From NCBI GenBank assembly GCA_031546985.1, contig JAVBJN010000022.1:1-64000 (forward strand): a stretch of 64,000 nt of DNA, in the 5' to 3' direction. Source of the DNA: JAVBJN01 sp031546985 (lineage in GTDB: Bacteria; Bacteroidota; Bacteroidia; Chitinophagales; Chitinophagaceae). The notes under the pieces are model-generated. The model was given only the letters and a program-made list of their open reading frames with translations, was not told the origin of the DNA and did no database searches. The position numbers were made by a program, and so were the translations under genes. How positions within the stretch are numbered: the stretch's first letter is position 1; each line of letters starts with the position of its first letter. This document shows, one piece after another, positions 15,111-24,538 of the stretch.

Positions 15111-16766
15111 CTACCAGATGTCCAGGCCGTGCTCTTTACCACAGGCCGTAGCCTCATCGTAACCCGCATCGGTGTGGCGTAATACACCCATAGCAGGGTC
15201 GTTGTGCAGCACACGTTTCAGGCGGGCTTCCGCATCATCGGTACCATCTGCCACAATCACCATGCCTGCATGCAGGGAGTAGCCAATACCTACGCCACCA
15301 CCATGGTGGAAGCTAACCCAGCTGGCGCCGCCCGCGGTGTTGATCAGCGCATTCAGAATAGGCCAGTCGGCTACCGCATCGGTACCATCTTTCATGGCTT
15401 CGGTTTCGCGATTGGGGCTGGCTACCGAACCACAATCGAGGTGGTCGCGGCCAATAACGATAGGGGCTTTTACCTTACCGGTACGTACCAGCTCGTTAAA
15501 CAGCAAGCCCGCTTTTTCTCTTTCGCCCATACCCAGCCAGCAAATGCGCGAAGGCAGGCCCTGGAAAGCAATACGGTCTTTGGCCATAGTAAGCCAGCGG
15601 TGCAGGCCTTTATTTTCCGGAAACAGTTCCATCAATGCCTTGTCGGTAGTGTAAATATCTTCCGGATCGCCGCTCAGCGCTACCCAACGGAAAGGACCTT
15701 TACCCTCGCAGAACAGCGGACGGATGTAGGCCGGCACAAATCCCGGGAAGTCAAATGCGTTTTTCACACCACGGGCAAAAGCCTGGCCACGCAGGTTGTT
15801 ACCATAATCGAATGTAATGGCACCTCTCTTCTGCAATTCCAGCATCAGGTTTACGTGCACACACATGGTATCGATAGAGCGGTTGATGTAATCTTCCGGG
15901 TTGCTTTCGCGGAGTACGCGGGCATCTTCTACACTCATTCCGGCAGGGAAATAGCCTACCAGTGCATCGTGTGCCGAGGTTTGGTCGGTGAGCGTATCGG
16001 GGGTAATATTGCGGTCTATCAGGCGTTGCAGCAGGTCTACCGCGTTGCATACCACACCAATTGAAATGTTTTCGCCTTTGGCCTTAGCATCCAGTGCTTT
16101 ATCAATGGCTTCGTCAATGTCGTGAGAAATAAAGTCGATGTAGCGGGTTTCCAGTCTTTTTTGGATGCGCCATTCTTCTACATCGGCCGCCAGGCATACC
16201 CCTTCGTTCATGGTAATGGCCAGGGGCTGCGCGCCACCCATACCACCTAAACCAGCGGTTACGTTAAGGGTGCCTTTCAGCGATCCATTAAAATGTTTGC
16301 TGGCCAGGCTCAGGTACGTTTCGTAAGTTCCCTGCACAATGCCTTGAGAACCAATGTATATCCAGCTTCCGGCGGTCATCTGGCCATACATCATCAGTCC
16401 TTTGGCTTCCAACTCACGGAAATGCTCCCAGGTAGCCCAATGGCCCACCAGGTTGCTGTTGGCAATAATAACGCGTGGCGCGTCTTTATGGGAGCGTAAA
16501 ACACCCACCGGCTTGCCCGATTGTACCAGCAGGGTTTCGTCTTCTTCGAGGTTGCGCAGCAGTTCCAGTATTTTATCAAAACTTTCCCAGTTGCGGGCAG
16601 CTTTACCAGTGCCGCCATATACAATAAGATCTTCAGGACGCTCAGCTACTTCGGGGTCCAGATTGTTTTGAATCATACGATAAGCAGCTTCCTGCACCCA
16701 GCCTTTACAGTTTAGTGTATTGCCTGTAGGCGCATGTACCACTCTCTTTCCGGTTTCCACAATCAT
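15111..16766 (-). CDS. hutU: urocanate hydratase
   Basis: HutU hydrates urocanate to imidazolonepropionate in histidine degradation, using NAD+ as an electrophile. I start at the ATG ending at 16766 (MIVETGKRVVHAPTG), 551 residues, close to the family length of about 555; the open frame runs 23 codons further upstream without similarity. Signatures include YGGTGKAARNW, GMGGAQPLA, and the C-terminal active-site block DCGSVASPNRETEAM. No hutH, hutI or hutG is adjacent, so it is transcribed alone between two terminators or intergenic gaps. Confidence 0.95.
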   Translation of the reverse strand: MIVETGKRVVHAPTGNTLNCKGWVQEAAYRMIQNNLDPEVAERPEDLIVYGGTGKAARNWESFDKILELLRNLEEDETLLVQSGKPVGVLRSHKDAPRVIIANSNLVGHWATWEHFRELEAKGLMMYGQMTAGSWIYIGSQGIVQGTYETYLSLASKHFNGSLKGTLNVTAGLGGMGGAQPLAITMNEGVCLAADVEEWRIQKRLETRYIDFISHDIDEAIDKALDAKAKGENISIGVVCNAVDLLQRLIDRNITPDTLTDQTSAHDALVGYFPAGMSVEDARVLRESNPEDYINRSIDTMCVHVNLMLELQKRGAITFDYGNNLRGQAFARGVKNAFDFPGFVPAYIRPLFCEGKGPFRWVALSGDPEDIYTTDKALMELFPENKGLHRWLTMAKDRIAFQGLPSRICWLGMGEREKAGLLFNELVRTGKVKAPIVIGRDHLDCGSVASPNRETEAMKDGTDAVADWPILNALINTAGGASWVSFHHGGGVGIGYSLHAGMVIVADGTDDAEARLKRVLHNDPAMGVLRHTDAGYDEATACGKEHGLDIW

Positions 16767-16806
16767 GGTAGTTATGTTAAGGTTTATGAATAATGATTTA
16801 GAAATG

Positions 16807-16814
16807 CAAATGTA
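16807..16814 (-). promoter_or_regulatory. -7 promoter element for hutU (TACATTTG on minus strand)
   Basis: Read on the minus strand the octamer is TACATTTG, fitting TAnnTTTG, 40 bp upstream of the chosen ATG. Its position supports the shorter start, since the longer frame would begin upstream of the box. Confidence 0.5.
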
Positions 16815-16995
16815 AGAAACGGCGGCATCTACCATAATGTTTGGCGGCCTAAATTATGAAACCGTTAAGAGATAGCATTTTACCCTTTCAAATCAGCCAG
16901 TTATATTTTAAACAGGTATAAAAATGTTCGTGTAACAATTTTATCGGATAAATAGGTGTCAGAAATGTATTTTCGTGGCAAAATCAATTCAATTC

Positions 16996-18057
16996 ATGAC
17001 TTTTTCCCGTAGTATTCTGATTACTGGTGGTGCTGGATTTATTGGCTCTCACCTCACCAGGCTGATGGTAACCAAATATCCGGATTACAGAATTGTAAAC
17101 CTGGACAAGCTTACTTATGCAGGTAATCTTGAAAACCTAAAGGACATTGAAAACGCGCCTAATTACACTTTTGTAAAAGGCGATATTGCCGATCAGGCGC
17201 TGGTAGAGCAATTGTTTGCCGATTACGCTTTTGACAGCATTATCCATACCGCGGCAGAAAGCCATGTAGACCGTTCCATCACCGATCCGCTGGCATTTGT
17301 GCATACCAATGTAGTAGGTACCTGTACCTTACTTACCGTGGCTAAAAACTACTGGAAAGGTGATATGGACAACAAACTGTTCTACCATATCTCTACCGAC
17401 GAAGTGTATGGTACCCTGGGCGAAACCGGTATGTTTACCGAAACTACGCCTTATGACCCACGCAGTCCGTATTCTGCCTCTAAAGCATCCAGCGACCATT
17501 TTGTAATGGCTTACCACCATACATACGGGTTGCCGGTGGTGATTTCTAACTGCTCCAATAACTACGGACCATACCATTTCCCTGAGAAATTGATTCCGTT
17601 GTGCATTCATAATATTCTTCAGCAAAAGCCGCTGCCTATTTATGGTAAAGGCGAAAACGTGCGCGACTGGTTGTTTGTAAAAGACCACGCAGTAGCCATC
17701 GATAAAATTTTCCACGAAGGAAAAGTAGGCGAGACCTATAATATCGGAGGGCACAACGAATGGACCAATATTGATCTGATACGCTTGCTTTGCCGCCAGA
17801 TGGATCAAAAGCTGGGCCGTGAAGAAGGGGTAGCCGAGCAGTTGATCACTTACGTGAAAGACCGTGCCGGCCACGATATGCGCTATGCGATTGATGCCTC
17901 CAAGCTACAGCACGAGCTGGGCTGGGTGCCATCGGTAACTTTTGAGCAGGGACTCAGCGAAACGATAGATTGGTACCTGGCTAATAAAGAATGGCTCGAT
18001 CACGTGACCTCAGGTTCTTACCAGCAGTATTACAACGGGCAGTATGTACAACGCTAA
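16996..18057 (+). CDS. rfbB: dTDP-glucose 4,6-dehydratase
   Basis: RmlB/RfbB converts dTDP-glucose to dTDP-4-keto-6-deoxyglucose. I start at ATG 16996 (MTFSRSILITGGAGFIGSH), 353 residues; a GTG seven codons upstream is possible. Motifs: NAD-binding GGAGFIG at 11-17, the catalytic TDEVYG and YSASKASSDH (YxxxK), and the RVKDRxGHD-like YVKDRAGHD near the C-terminus. With rmlA at 22.4 kb it supplies the precursor for the ketoisomerase and aminotransferase further down. rmlC and rmlD are not in the window, so rhamnose is not the obvious end product of this locus. Confidence 0.95.
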   Translation: MTFSRSILITGGAGFIGSHLTRLMVTKYPDYRIVNLDKLTYAGNLENLKDIENAPNYTFVKGDIADQALVEQLFADYAFDSIIHTAAESHVDRSITDPLAFVHTNVVGTCTLLTVAKNYWKGDMDNKLFYHISTDEVYGTLGETGMFTETTPYDPRSPYSASKASSDHFVMAYHHTYGLPVVISNCSNNYGPYHFPEKLIPLCIHNILQQKPLPIYGKGENVRDWLFVKDHAVAIDKIFHEGKVGETYNIGGHNEWTNIDLIRLLCRQMDQKLGREEGVAEQLITYVKDRAGHDMRYAIDASKLQHELGWVPSVTFEQGLSETIDWYLANKEWLDHVTSGSYQQYYNGQYVQR

Positions 18058-18122
18058 GGCATGATAATTGCGATCATAACAATAGTTTAGAAAGCTGAGC
18101 GGAGTACATAAAACAACGAGCT

Positions 18123-18881
18123 ATGTTGTCAATTTTCAAAAGATCGAAAAAGGAAACCGAAAATAAACTCCAGGAAAGAGTAGATAACTTCTCTTTCCTG
18201 GAGTGTGATATGCACAGTCACCTCGTGCCTGGCATCGACGATGGTGCCCAGAGCCTGGAAGAAAGTGTAACGATGGTGCGGGATCTGGTAGGGAAAGGCT
18301 ATAAGAAGCTTATTGTGACCCCGCATGTGCAGGGCGATTTTTACCAGAATACTACCGCTATTATACAAGATGGGCTTCAAACTTTAAAACAAGGATTGAA
18401 AGATGCCGGGATTGATATTCCGGTATCGGCCTCTGCAGAGTACTTTTTAGATAACTATTTTCTTAAAGAAGTACTACCTCACGGATTAGTTACATTTGGC
18501 GATAACCAGGTGCTGGTAGAAGTCTCTATGGCCGGTTGGCCCCGCAACTTTAGTGAGATACTTTTTGAAGTGCAGGCATTGGGGTATAAACCCATTCTGG
18601 CGCATCCGGAGCGCTATCTTTTTGAAGACAAAGTGCAGGTTTTCAGTGCTTTGAAAGAGAAGGGTGTGCAAATGCAGCTGAACCTGCTTTCGGTTTCGGG
18701 ATATTACGGCCGTACCGTTAAGCAAAACGCAGAGACCTATCTCGAACATCGATTATATGATTATTGCGGAACCGATCTGCACCACCAACGCCACCTGACT
18801 AACATAAGCAGACTCATTTCTGACCACCAGGAAATGATGCTTAGGTTAAAACAATATGGATTTTTGAACCATACACTTTAG
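18123..18881 (+). CDS. CpsB/CapC-type tyrosine-protein phosphatase (PHP domain)
   Basis: The 252-residue protein is of the metal-dependent PHP family that dephosphorylates BY-kinases and controls capsule length or export. Metal-binding signatures are DMHSHLVPGIDDGAQ (H31, H33, D39-D40), TPHVQGDF, LAHPERY and GTDLHH near the C-terminus. It is followed by a Wza-like exporter and a Wzc-like kinase, the expected substrate. The neighbouring rfbB ends 65 bp upstream. Confidence 0.88.
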   Translation: MLSIFKRSKKETENKLQERVDNFSFLECDMHSHLVPGIDDGAQSLEESVTMVRDLVGKGYKKLIVTPHVQGDFYQNTTAIIQDGLQTLKQGLKDAGIDIPVSASAEYFLDNYFLKEVLPHGLVTFGDNQVLVEVSMAGWPRNFSEILFEVQALGYKPILAHPERYLFEDKVQVFSALKEKGVQMQLNLLSVSGYYGRTVKQNAETYLEHRLYDYCGTDLHHQRHLTNISRLISDHQEMMLRLKQYGFLNHTL

Positions 18882-18923
18882 AGAATAACTTTATTTGTCT
18901 ATTAAACTAGTTCTATTTTCTAC

Positions 18924-18931
18924 TACCTTTG
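18924..18931 (+). promoter_or_regulatory. -7 promoter element TACCTTTG before the wza-like gene
   Basis: Fits TAnnTTTG, 18 bp upstream of the ATG. The nearest TTTG (18894-18897) is 26 bp upstream, further than usual, so only the -7 box is supported. Confidence 0.5.
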
Positions 18932-18949
18932 CCGGGATAAGTCAACTTT

Positions 18950-19783
18950 ATGCGAAAAAAATTATTCATCATGTATGCCGGAGCCTTGCTGCTGTTAGGT
19001 TCCTGCGCTTCTCCTAAGAAAACCATCTACTTTAAACAAAATACGCCAAATGATAGCTCGGTTGTTTACCAGGATATAATAAAGCAAGCCGATGGTGTCA
19101 TTCTTAAAGATGATATTCTGGCTATCAATATTACCAGTAGTACATCTTTTGCTTTTCAGGATAAAGATCCGGTAAGCATCTTTAATGACGGGGGCACGCA
19201 GTATTCTATTACTGCTACTTCTGGTGGAGGAGGTTCTGGTGTATCGGGCTATGCCACTAAAGGCTATTTGGTAGATAATGATGGCTATATTGATTTTCCT
19301 GTATTGGGAAAGCTTAAGGTAGCTGGTTTAACCAGTCGTCAGATTAAAGATTTAATGGGTTCGAAATTAACTTCTTATGTGAAGGAACCTGTTGTTGAAA
19401 TACGCATTATCAACTACAAAATCACCATCCTGGGCGAAGTCGGCAGACCTGGAACGGTGATTGCACCTAACCAGAAAATAAATATCCTGGATGCGATAGC
19501 AGCCGCAGGTGAAATTCCTATAACCGGTAGAAAAGATAATATTCTCATTATCAGAGAAATTGACGGAAAGAGAGAATTTGCCCGATTGGACCTGAATAGT
19601 GAAAATGTGTTCAGTAACCCTTACTACTACCTGAGGCAAAATGATATTGTTTATATCGAACCCAACAGAATACGTCGTCAGGAAACCAATGAATTTCTTA
19701 GATTTTACCTGCCTACAGCTATGGCTGTATTGTCCTCAGCGGTTACAATCTTTGGTATAGTTAAAATCGCCAATATTAAATAA
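18950..19783 (+). CDS. Wza-like polysaccharide export lipoprotein
   Basis: The 277-residue protein is an outer-membrane polysaccharide export (OPX) lipoprotein. It has a signal peptide with lipobox LLGSC (lipidated C19), a Poly_export domain (about 45-150), an SLBB domain (about 155-235, beginning ILGEVGRPG), and a C-terminal hydrophobic segment (LPTAMAVLSSAVTIFG) which may insert in the membrane. It would form the outer pore of the export machine together with the downstream BY-kinase. It is shorter than E. coli Wza, as usual in Bacteroidota. Confidence 0.92.
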   Translation: MRKKLFIMYAGALLLLGSCASPKKTIYFKQNTPNDSSVVYQDIIKQADGVILKDDILAINITSSTSFAFQDKDPVSIFNDGGTQYSITATSGGGGSGVSGYATKGYLVDNDGYIDFPVLGKLKVAGLTSRQIKDLMGSKLTSYVKEPVVEIRIINYKITILGEVGRPGTVIAPNQKINILDAIAAAGEIPITGRKDNILIIREIDGKREFARLDLNSENVFSNPYYYLRQNDIVYIEPNRIRRQETNEFLRFYLPTAMAVLSSAVTIFGIVKIANIK

Positions 19784-19805
19784 TCATCAACCTGCTCCTG
19801 CTTTT

Positions 19806-22217
19806 ATGGAAAACAACAATCAGATTGGCAATAAAATTTCGGAACAACTGAATCATAATTTTGATTTCAGGCGTTTGCTGGCTTCCATTTTATCGAATTG
19901 GTATTGGTTTGTGCTGTCTATTGGACTGTTTTTTGCTGCTGGATGGGCCTATTTAAGGTACACAACCCCGGTATACGCAATTAAAAGTTCATTATTAATT
20001 AGTGAAGAGAATGAAGGTGCTGCGGGAAGTGTAGCCCGAACCATAGATAAAACGAGAGGCGGTTCTGGCCAATCGGTAAACCTTTATAATGAAATGTTTG
20101 TACTGCGCAGCCAGGATTTAGTGGCAGCAGTGGTAGATTCATTGCAGTTAAATGTACACTATTGGGTAGAGGGGCGCATTAAAACCAATGAGATCTACGA
20201 AGAATGCCCCATTCATATTGTTTTTGACGCAAATGGGTACCGTGGTGGTTCCAAAGAATTGTTTGTTCGTCAGCTGGTAGAGGGGCAGTTCGAAGTAAAA
20301 GATGGAGATAAAGCAGACCGGGTATTGTTCGATGCATGGGTAGAAAAGCCTTATGGCCGGTTCAAAATTCAATATGTAAATGGAAGTAATGTTAATACTG
20401 GCTATCTGATTAAAGGCATTACTGTTCGTATGGAGCCTACAGGCAGTACTGTGGCTCAGTTGCTGAGTGCTTTTCAGGTAAATCCGGGCGATGGCCGTAC
20501 CAGTATGCTGGAGCTGGCATTTATAGATAAATTACCGGTGCGTGGGGTGGATTTTATGAATTACCTGATTCGCGCCTACCGCCGTAAAGAGCTGGAAAAT
20601 ATTAATCAGTTTGGTCAAAAGACCCGTGAGTTTATTGCACAACGTCAGGAAGCATTGGTGAATGATCTTAAAAATGTTGATTCAAAAGTAGAAGGTATAA
20701 AGCGCCAGAATGAGATGGTGGATATCAACACTCAAGCGGGTGTTTTTGTAGAAGGTAAACTTGCAGCAGAAAACACCATTGAGCAGTTATATACACAGAA
20801 ACAGGTTATAAACAGACTGAAATCCAATATTCTGGACAATACCGGAAAGAACAACCAGGTAATTGCGGGTATGAATGTGCAGGATCCTGTAATCGCTAAA
20901 ATGACGAGCGAATACAACGCAATGGTTCAGAAAAAAGAGTTTCAGGAAAAGAATCTGGGTGAGAAGAATCCTGCCTTGATGCAAACTGAAAGTGAACTGG
21001 CCTCTATGCGGAAACGTATTGCCGATGCTGCCGATAAGGTAACCTCTTCTATTGATATTCAAATGCAGAGTGCTTCTCAAAATGCAGCATCTTATAGCAG
21101 CAGGATTCGTAGTGTACCTACTATGGACCGTGTGATGAATGATGTGAAGCGGGAATATGATGTAATGCAGACGATGTACCTGATGTTGTATCAAAAAGGG
21201 CTCGAGACGGAAATTACGTTGTATGCTGCCAGCAATAAATCGAAAGTTATTGTTGCTCCTTTTGCTTCCGGATCACCGATCAAGCCAGTGAGTAAAAATA
21301 TCTATGGGTTAATGATTTTACTTGGGCTGCTTATTCCGGGTGTGATTTTGGTAAGCAGAGAATTGTTGGATAATAAAGTAAACAACGAAAAAGATATCGA
21401 AGCCCTTACCAATATTCCAATTGCGGGTATGATTAGCAAAAATACCGGAGATGCGGATATCGTAGTAGGGAAAAACGTTCGTACCGGTATTGCAGAGCAG
21501 TTCCGCCTTATTCGTGCCAACCTTGATTTTATGTCGGTTGCCGGCAATAAGAAAGTAATCATGGTTACATCCAGTATGAGTGGTGAGGGTAAAACCTTTA
21601 TTTCGATGAACCTGGGGGTAATACTGGCACTGGGAGAGAAGAAAGTAGTGGTAATGGAATTTGACCTTCGTAAACCTAAAATTACGGAGCGTCTGGGACT
21701 GAATCCCGGCGGCGGTATCAGTGGTTATTTGGCAGGATTGGTAGGACTGGATAAAACTATTCAACCTTCCGGTCTGCACGAAAACCTGTACATCGCCAAC
21801 TGTGGTCCTATTCCACCCAATCCTGGGGAGCTCCTCCTGTTGCCAAGAGTAGAACAACTGATCTATGAGTTACAGGAAATGTTCGATGTGGTTATTATTG
21901 ATACCGCTCCAATTGGTATGGTGTCTGATGCGTTGGTATTATCTCAATACTCTGGCGTAAATCTGTTTGTAACCAGACAAGCCTATACCATTAAGGATCA
22001 GGTGCGTATGTTCGATATGTTTTATAACGAAGGCAAGATCAAGCATGCTGCCATTGTATTCAATGGGGTTGAATACCGCAAGAAATACGGTTACGGCTAC
22101 GGCTATGGTTACGGCTATGGTTACGGCTATGGCTATGGTCAGGGGTATTACGAAGACGATACTCCTGCTAAGAAGCCATCCACCTTATCGAAATTTTTTA
22201 AAAAGAATAAAGTATAA
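19806..22217 (+). CDS. Wzc-like polysaccharide co-polymerase / BY-kinase with Gly-Tyr tail
   Basis: The 803-residue protein is an inner-membrane chain-length regulator fused to a bacterial tyrosine kinase. Layout: Wzz domain with TM1 near residues 33-52, a long coiled-coil periplasmic part (about 260-440), TM2 near 500-518, then the kinase with Walker A SGEGKTF (about 596), Walker A' MEFDLRKPK and Walker B VVIIDTAP. The C-terminus has nine perfect GY-type dipeptides (from about residue 761) plus QGYYEDD, giving 11 tyrosines as autophosphorylation sites. It lies 22 bp after the OPX gene and shares control with the CpsB phosphatase upstream. Confidence 0.93.
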   Translation: MENNNQIGNKISEQLNHNFDFRRLLASILSNWYWFVLSIGLFFAAGWAYLRYTTPVYAIKSSLLISEENEGAAGSVARTIDKTRGGSGQSVNLYNEMFVLRSQDLVAAVVDSLQLNVHYWVEGRIKTNEIYEECPIHIVFDANGYRGGSKELFVRQLVEGQFEVKDGDKADRVLFDAWVEKPYGRFKIQYVNGSNVNTGYLIKGITVRMEPTGSTVAQLLSAFQVNPGDGRTSMLELAFIDKLPVRGVDFMNYLIRAYRRKELENINQFGQKTREFIAQRQEALVNDLKNVDSKVEGIKRQNEMVDINTQAGVFVEGKLAAENTIEQLYTQKQVINRLKSNILDNTGKNNQVIAGMNVQDPVIAKMTSEYNAMVQKKEFQEKNLGEKNPALMQTESELASMRKRIADAADKVTSSIDIQMQSASQNAASYSSRIRSVPTMDRVMNDVKREYDVMQTMYLMLYQKGLETEITLYAASNKSKVIVAPFASGSPIKPVSKNIYGLMILLGLLIPGVILVSRELLDNKVNNEKDIEALTNIPIAGMISKNTGDADIVVGKNVRTGIAEQFRLIRANLDFMSVAGNKKVIMVTSSMSGEGKTFISMNLGVILALGEKKVVVMEFDLRKPKITERLGLNPGGGISGYLAGLVGLDKTIQPSGLHENLYIANCGPIPPNPGELLLLPRVEQLIYELQEMFDVVIIDTAPIGMVSDALVLSQYSGVNLFVTRQAYTIKDQVRMFDMFYNEGKIKHAAIVFNGVEYRKKYGYGYGYGYGYGYGYGYGQGYYEDDTPAKKPSTLSKFFKKNKV
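22086..22139 (+). repeat. nine 6-bp tandem repeats coding (Tyr-Gly)9
   Basis: Nine tandem TAY-GGY units at the 3' end of the BY-kinase gene. The unit is 6 bp, so gain or loss of units changes the number of tyrosines without changing frame. Third bases vary between units (TAC/TAT, GGT/GGC), which lowers slippage and suggests the tail is kept by selection. Confidence 0.9.
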
Positions 22218-22256
22218 AAAAAACGGCCTGTGTATCATACACAGGCCGTTTTTTTA
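22217..22256 (+). terminator. strong terminator after the BY-kinase gene
   Basis: Stem AACGGCCTGTGTA / TACACAGGCCGTT with a 3-nt loop, flanked by A-run and T-run of seven or more. It closes the export-kinase unit and is probably bidirectional. Confidence 0.92.
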
Positions 22257-22326
22257 TTACCTCTGAGTTTATTTATATCATGTGTTTTAACGTATTAATA
22301 AATAGTAAACCTGCACCCCTGCAATA

Positions 22327-22358
22327 TTTGATAGTTGCAGCATAGTATTATATATTTG
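22327..22358 (+). promoter_or_regulatory. promoter of rfbA (TTTG-N20-TATATTTG)
   Basis: TTTG at 22327-22330, 20 bp, TATATTTG at 22351-22358; the ATG is 20 bp downstream of the box. This is one of the best matches to the Bacteroidota consensus in the window. Confidence 0.7.
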
Positions 22359-22378
22359 CGGCACTAATAAATTACCTA

Positions 22379-23239
22379 ATGAAAGGCATAATTCTTGCCG
22401 GAGGCTCCGGAACAAGGCTTTATCCGATTACGAAAGCTATTTCTAAGCAATTGATGCCGGTTTATGACAAACCGATGATCTATTATCCGTTGTCTATTCT
22501 GATGCTGGCTGGCATTCGTGAGATATTGATTATCACTACCCCCGAAGATAATGCACAGTTTAAAAGACTGTTGGGCGATGGCAGCCAGGTTGGTTGTTCA
22601 TTCCAGTATGCAGTTCAGAAAAAACCCAATGGACTGGCGCAGGCTTTTGTGATAGGAGAAGAGTTTATCGGAAACGATAAAGTGGCGCTTGTTTTGGGCG
22701 ATAACATCTTTCATGGTTCAGGACTGAGCAAAAAATTGCAAAGTCTGAATGATCTGGAGGGTGGTTACGTATTTGCCTGCGAGGTAAGTGATCCGGAAAG
22801 ATACGGTGTGGTAGAATTTGACGAATCGTTTAAAGCTTTATCCATCGAAGAGAAACCGGCTCAGCCTAAAAGTAATTATGCTGTTCCTGGTTTATATTTT
22901 TACGACAATAGCGTGGTTCATATCGCCAAAACCATCCCACCTTCTGCCCGTGGCGAATATGAAATTACGGATGTAAACCGTGTGTACCTGGAGCAGGGTA
23001 AATTGCAGGTGGCTGTGATGGACCGTGGCACTGCCTGGCTCGATACCGGTACATTTGATAGTCTTGCCGATGCTGCCGAATTTGTAAGGGTAATCGAAAA
23101 AAGACAAGCGACTAAGATTGGATGTATAGAAGAAGTGGCGTTCCGTATGGGTTTCATTGGTAAGCAACAGCTGCTGGAACAAGCTTCATTGCTGGAGAAA
23201 AGCGGCTACGGTGTTTATCTAAAGCAGGTGTGTAAATAA
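22379..23239 (+). CDS. rfbA: glucose-1-phosphate thymidylyltransferase
   Basis: RmlA/RfbA makes dTDP-glucose from glucose-1-P and dTTP. The 286-residue protein shows the nucleotidyltransferase signature GGSGTRLYPIT at 8-18, QLMPVYDKPMIYYPLS, LGDNIFHG (metal Asp), EEKP and the WLDTGT motif. It feeds rfbB (16996) and then the amino-sugar enzymes at 26.8 and 31.8 kb. It has its own promoter and is followed by another promoter, so it is probably transcribed alone. Confidence 0.96.
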   Translation: MKGIILAGGSGTRLYPITKAISKQLMPVYDKPMIYYPLSILMLAGIREILIITTPEDNAQFKRLLGDGSQVGCSFQYAVQKKPNGLAQAFVIGEEFIGNDKVALVLGDNIFHGSGLSKKLQSLNDLEGGYVFACEVSDPERYGVVEFDESFKALSIEEKPAQPKSNYAVPGLYFYDNSVVHIAKTIPPSARGEYEITDVNRVYLEQGKLQVAVMDRGTAWLDTGTFDSLADAAEFVRVIEKRQATKIGCIEEVAFRMGFIGKQQLLEQASLLEKSGYGVYLKQVCK

Positions 23240-23283
23240 GAGGTTGCAGGTAAGGCGGATTTATTGCGTAACAATAATTTCAG

Positions 23284-23313
23284 TTTGCCGGTCCTTAAAG
23301 CCTGTTATATTTG
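23284..23313 (+). promoter_or_regulatory. promoter of the large glycan operon (TTTG-N18-TATATTTG)
   Basis: TTTG at 23284-23287, 18 bp, TATATTTG at 23306-23313. The first gene starts about 100 bp downstream, leaving an unusually long leader for this window. From here to 48975 all genes are on the plus strand with small gaps. Confidence 0.65.
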
Positions 23314-23414
23314 CTCAATTATAACTTAATACATTGATCTTGCGGGTGATTATCCGGTTGCAAAAATTGATGGTTAAGAAGTATTTAAGGAATCTGCCAT
23401 AAAAAGTAAAAAGT

Positions 23415-24500
23415 ATGTCTGGTGTAAAATATTTACCGGGCTTGAATGGGATGCGTGCATTGGGCGTGCTGATGATCATGATGTTTCATTTCAGCCAGCA
23501 CATGACTGCGTTTGGTTTTGCCCGGCAAGAAGTGTTTGCATACGCACACCAGATGGTTACCATGTTTTTTGTGTTGAGTGGATTTCTGATAACTCGGTTA
23601 TTGCTTACAGAGCTTCAGGGTGAGGGGCAAATCCATATCGGTAATTTTTACATGAGGCGGTTGTTGAGGGTATGGCCTGCTTATTTTATGGCCATTCTCA
23701 TATTGGTAGCCGGTTATATTATTGCAGATAAAACGCTTCCGCTTCGCAGCTTGTTTTTCTATACTTTTTTCTTGGGCAATATCCCGATTGTACTTGGCAC
23801 TGGCATTGGCCCTGTAGCACAACTTTGGAGTTTGGGTGTTGAAGAGCAGTTTTACCTGGTATGGCCCTGGCTGTTCCGTAATAAGAAATGGTTAGCGACA
23901 GGCATTTGGAGTATAATACTGTTATACTTTGTACTCAAAGGCTGGATGGCCTGGGCCGGAAATGAGAAAGCATACAGTTTCCTCACCCTTAGCCGGTATC
24001 ATTGTATGGCATGGGGCGGAGTGCTGGCATTGGCCTTACATCGTAAGGAGCGCTGGATAAACTGGTTGTATAACCCTATTGTACAAGTGCTGGCCTGGGG
24101 CTGGTGTATCTGGAATACAATACAGCCGGTTAAGCTACCGGCATTCGTTATTTCGGAGTTTAACGCAATAGTATTTGGGGTCATTTTATTGAATGTGGCT
24201 ACCAATGCCCAAGCGTTAATTAATCTGGAAAGTCGTTTTTTGAAATGGCTGGGTAATATTTCTTATGGAATATACTTGTACCATATGTTCGCTTTTTCGT
24301 TGGTGCTGCATTTTATGCAAAACCGGTTGGAGGCTACACCTTCAGCCTACTTGTTAATTGTATTTTTAGCGGCAACGTTGGCAATATTAGGCGCCTGGGC
24401 TTCTTTCCATTTGGTGGAAAAGTATTTTTTAAGTTTAAAAAGCCGTTTCGCATCTTCGGATAAGCCTGTGCGGGTCATTCCAGAAGGAAAATATGCGTAA
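23415..24500 (+). CDS. acyltransferase family 3 (OafA-like) membrane protein
   Basis: The 361-residue polytopic protein belongs to the acyltransferase-3 family, which acylates (often O-acetylates) sugars at the membrane. Signatures: GMRALGVLMIMMFHF near the N-terminus (catalytic His region), FFVLSGFLITRLLL, RRLLRVWPAYF, and LWSLGVEEQFYLVWPW. About ten membrane segments are expected. It opens the large plus-strand unit just before the ABC exporter genes. It is the first of four such proteins in the locus. Confidence 0.88.
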   Translation: MSGVKYLPGLNGMRALGVLMIMMFHFSQHMTAFGFARQEVFAYAHQMVTMFFVLSGFLITRLLLTELQGEGQIHIGNFYMRRLLRVWPAYFMAILILVAGYIIADKTLPLRSLFFYTFFLGNIPIVLGTGIGPVAQLWSLGVEEQFYLVWPWLFRNKKWLATGIWSIILLYFVLKGWMAWAGNEKAYSFLTLSRYHCMAWGGVLALALHRKERWINWLYNPIVQVLAWGWCIWNTIQPVKLPAFVISEFNAIVFGVILLNVATNAQALINLESRFLKWLGNISYGIYLYHMFAFSLVLHFMQNRLEATPSAYLLIVFLAATLAILGAWASFHLVEKYFLSLKSRFASSDKPVRVIPEGKYA

Positions 24501-24538
24501 TAGCTCTATTGATAATTATAAATAGAACTGATTGTTAA

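Noticed and set aside
15204..16064. Plus-strand open frame of 286 codons
   Set aside because: Shadow of hutU on the opposite strand; hutU is unmistakable.
22086..22139. Tandem repeat as a CRISPR-like array
   Set aside because: The unit is 6 bp, without spacers, and encodes Tyr-Gly in frame with the kinase.
22379..23239. Rhamnose pathway (rmlABCD) as the reason for rmlA and rmlB
   Set aside because: rmlC and rmlD are not in the window, whereas ketoisomerase and aminotransferase genes using the same precursor are.
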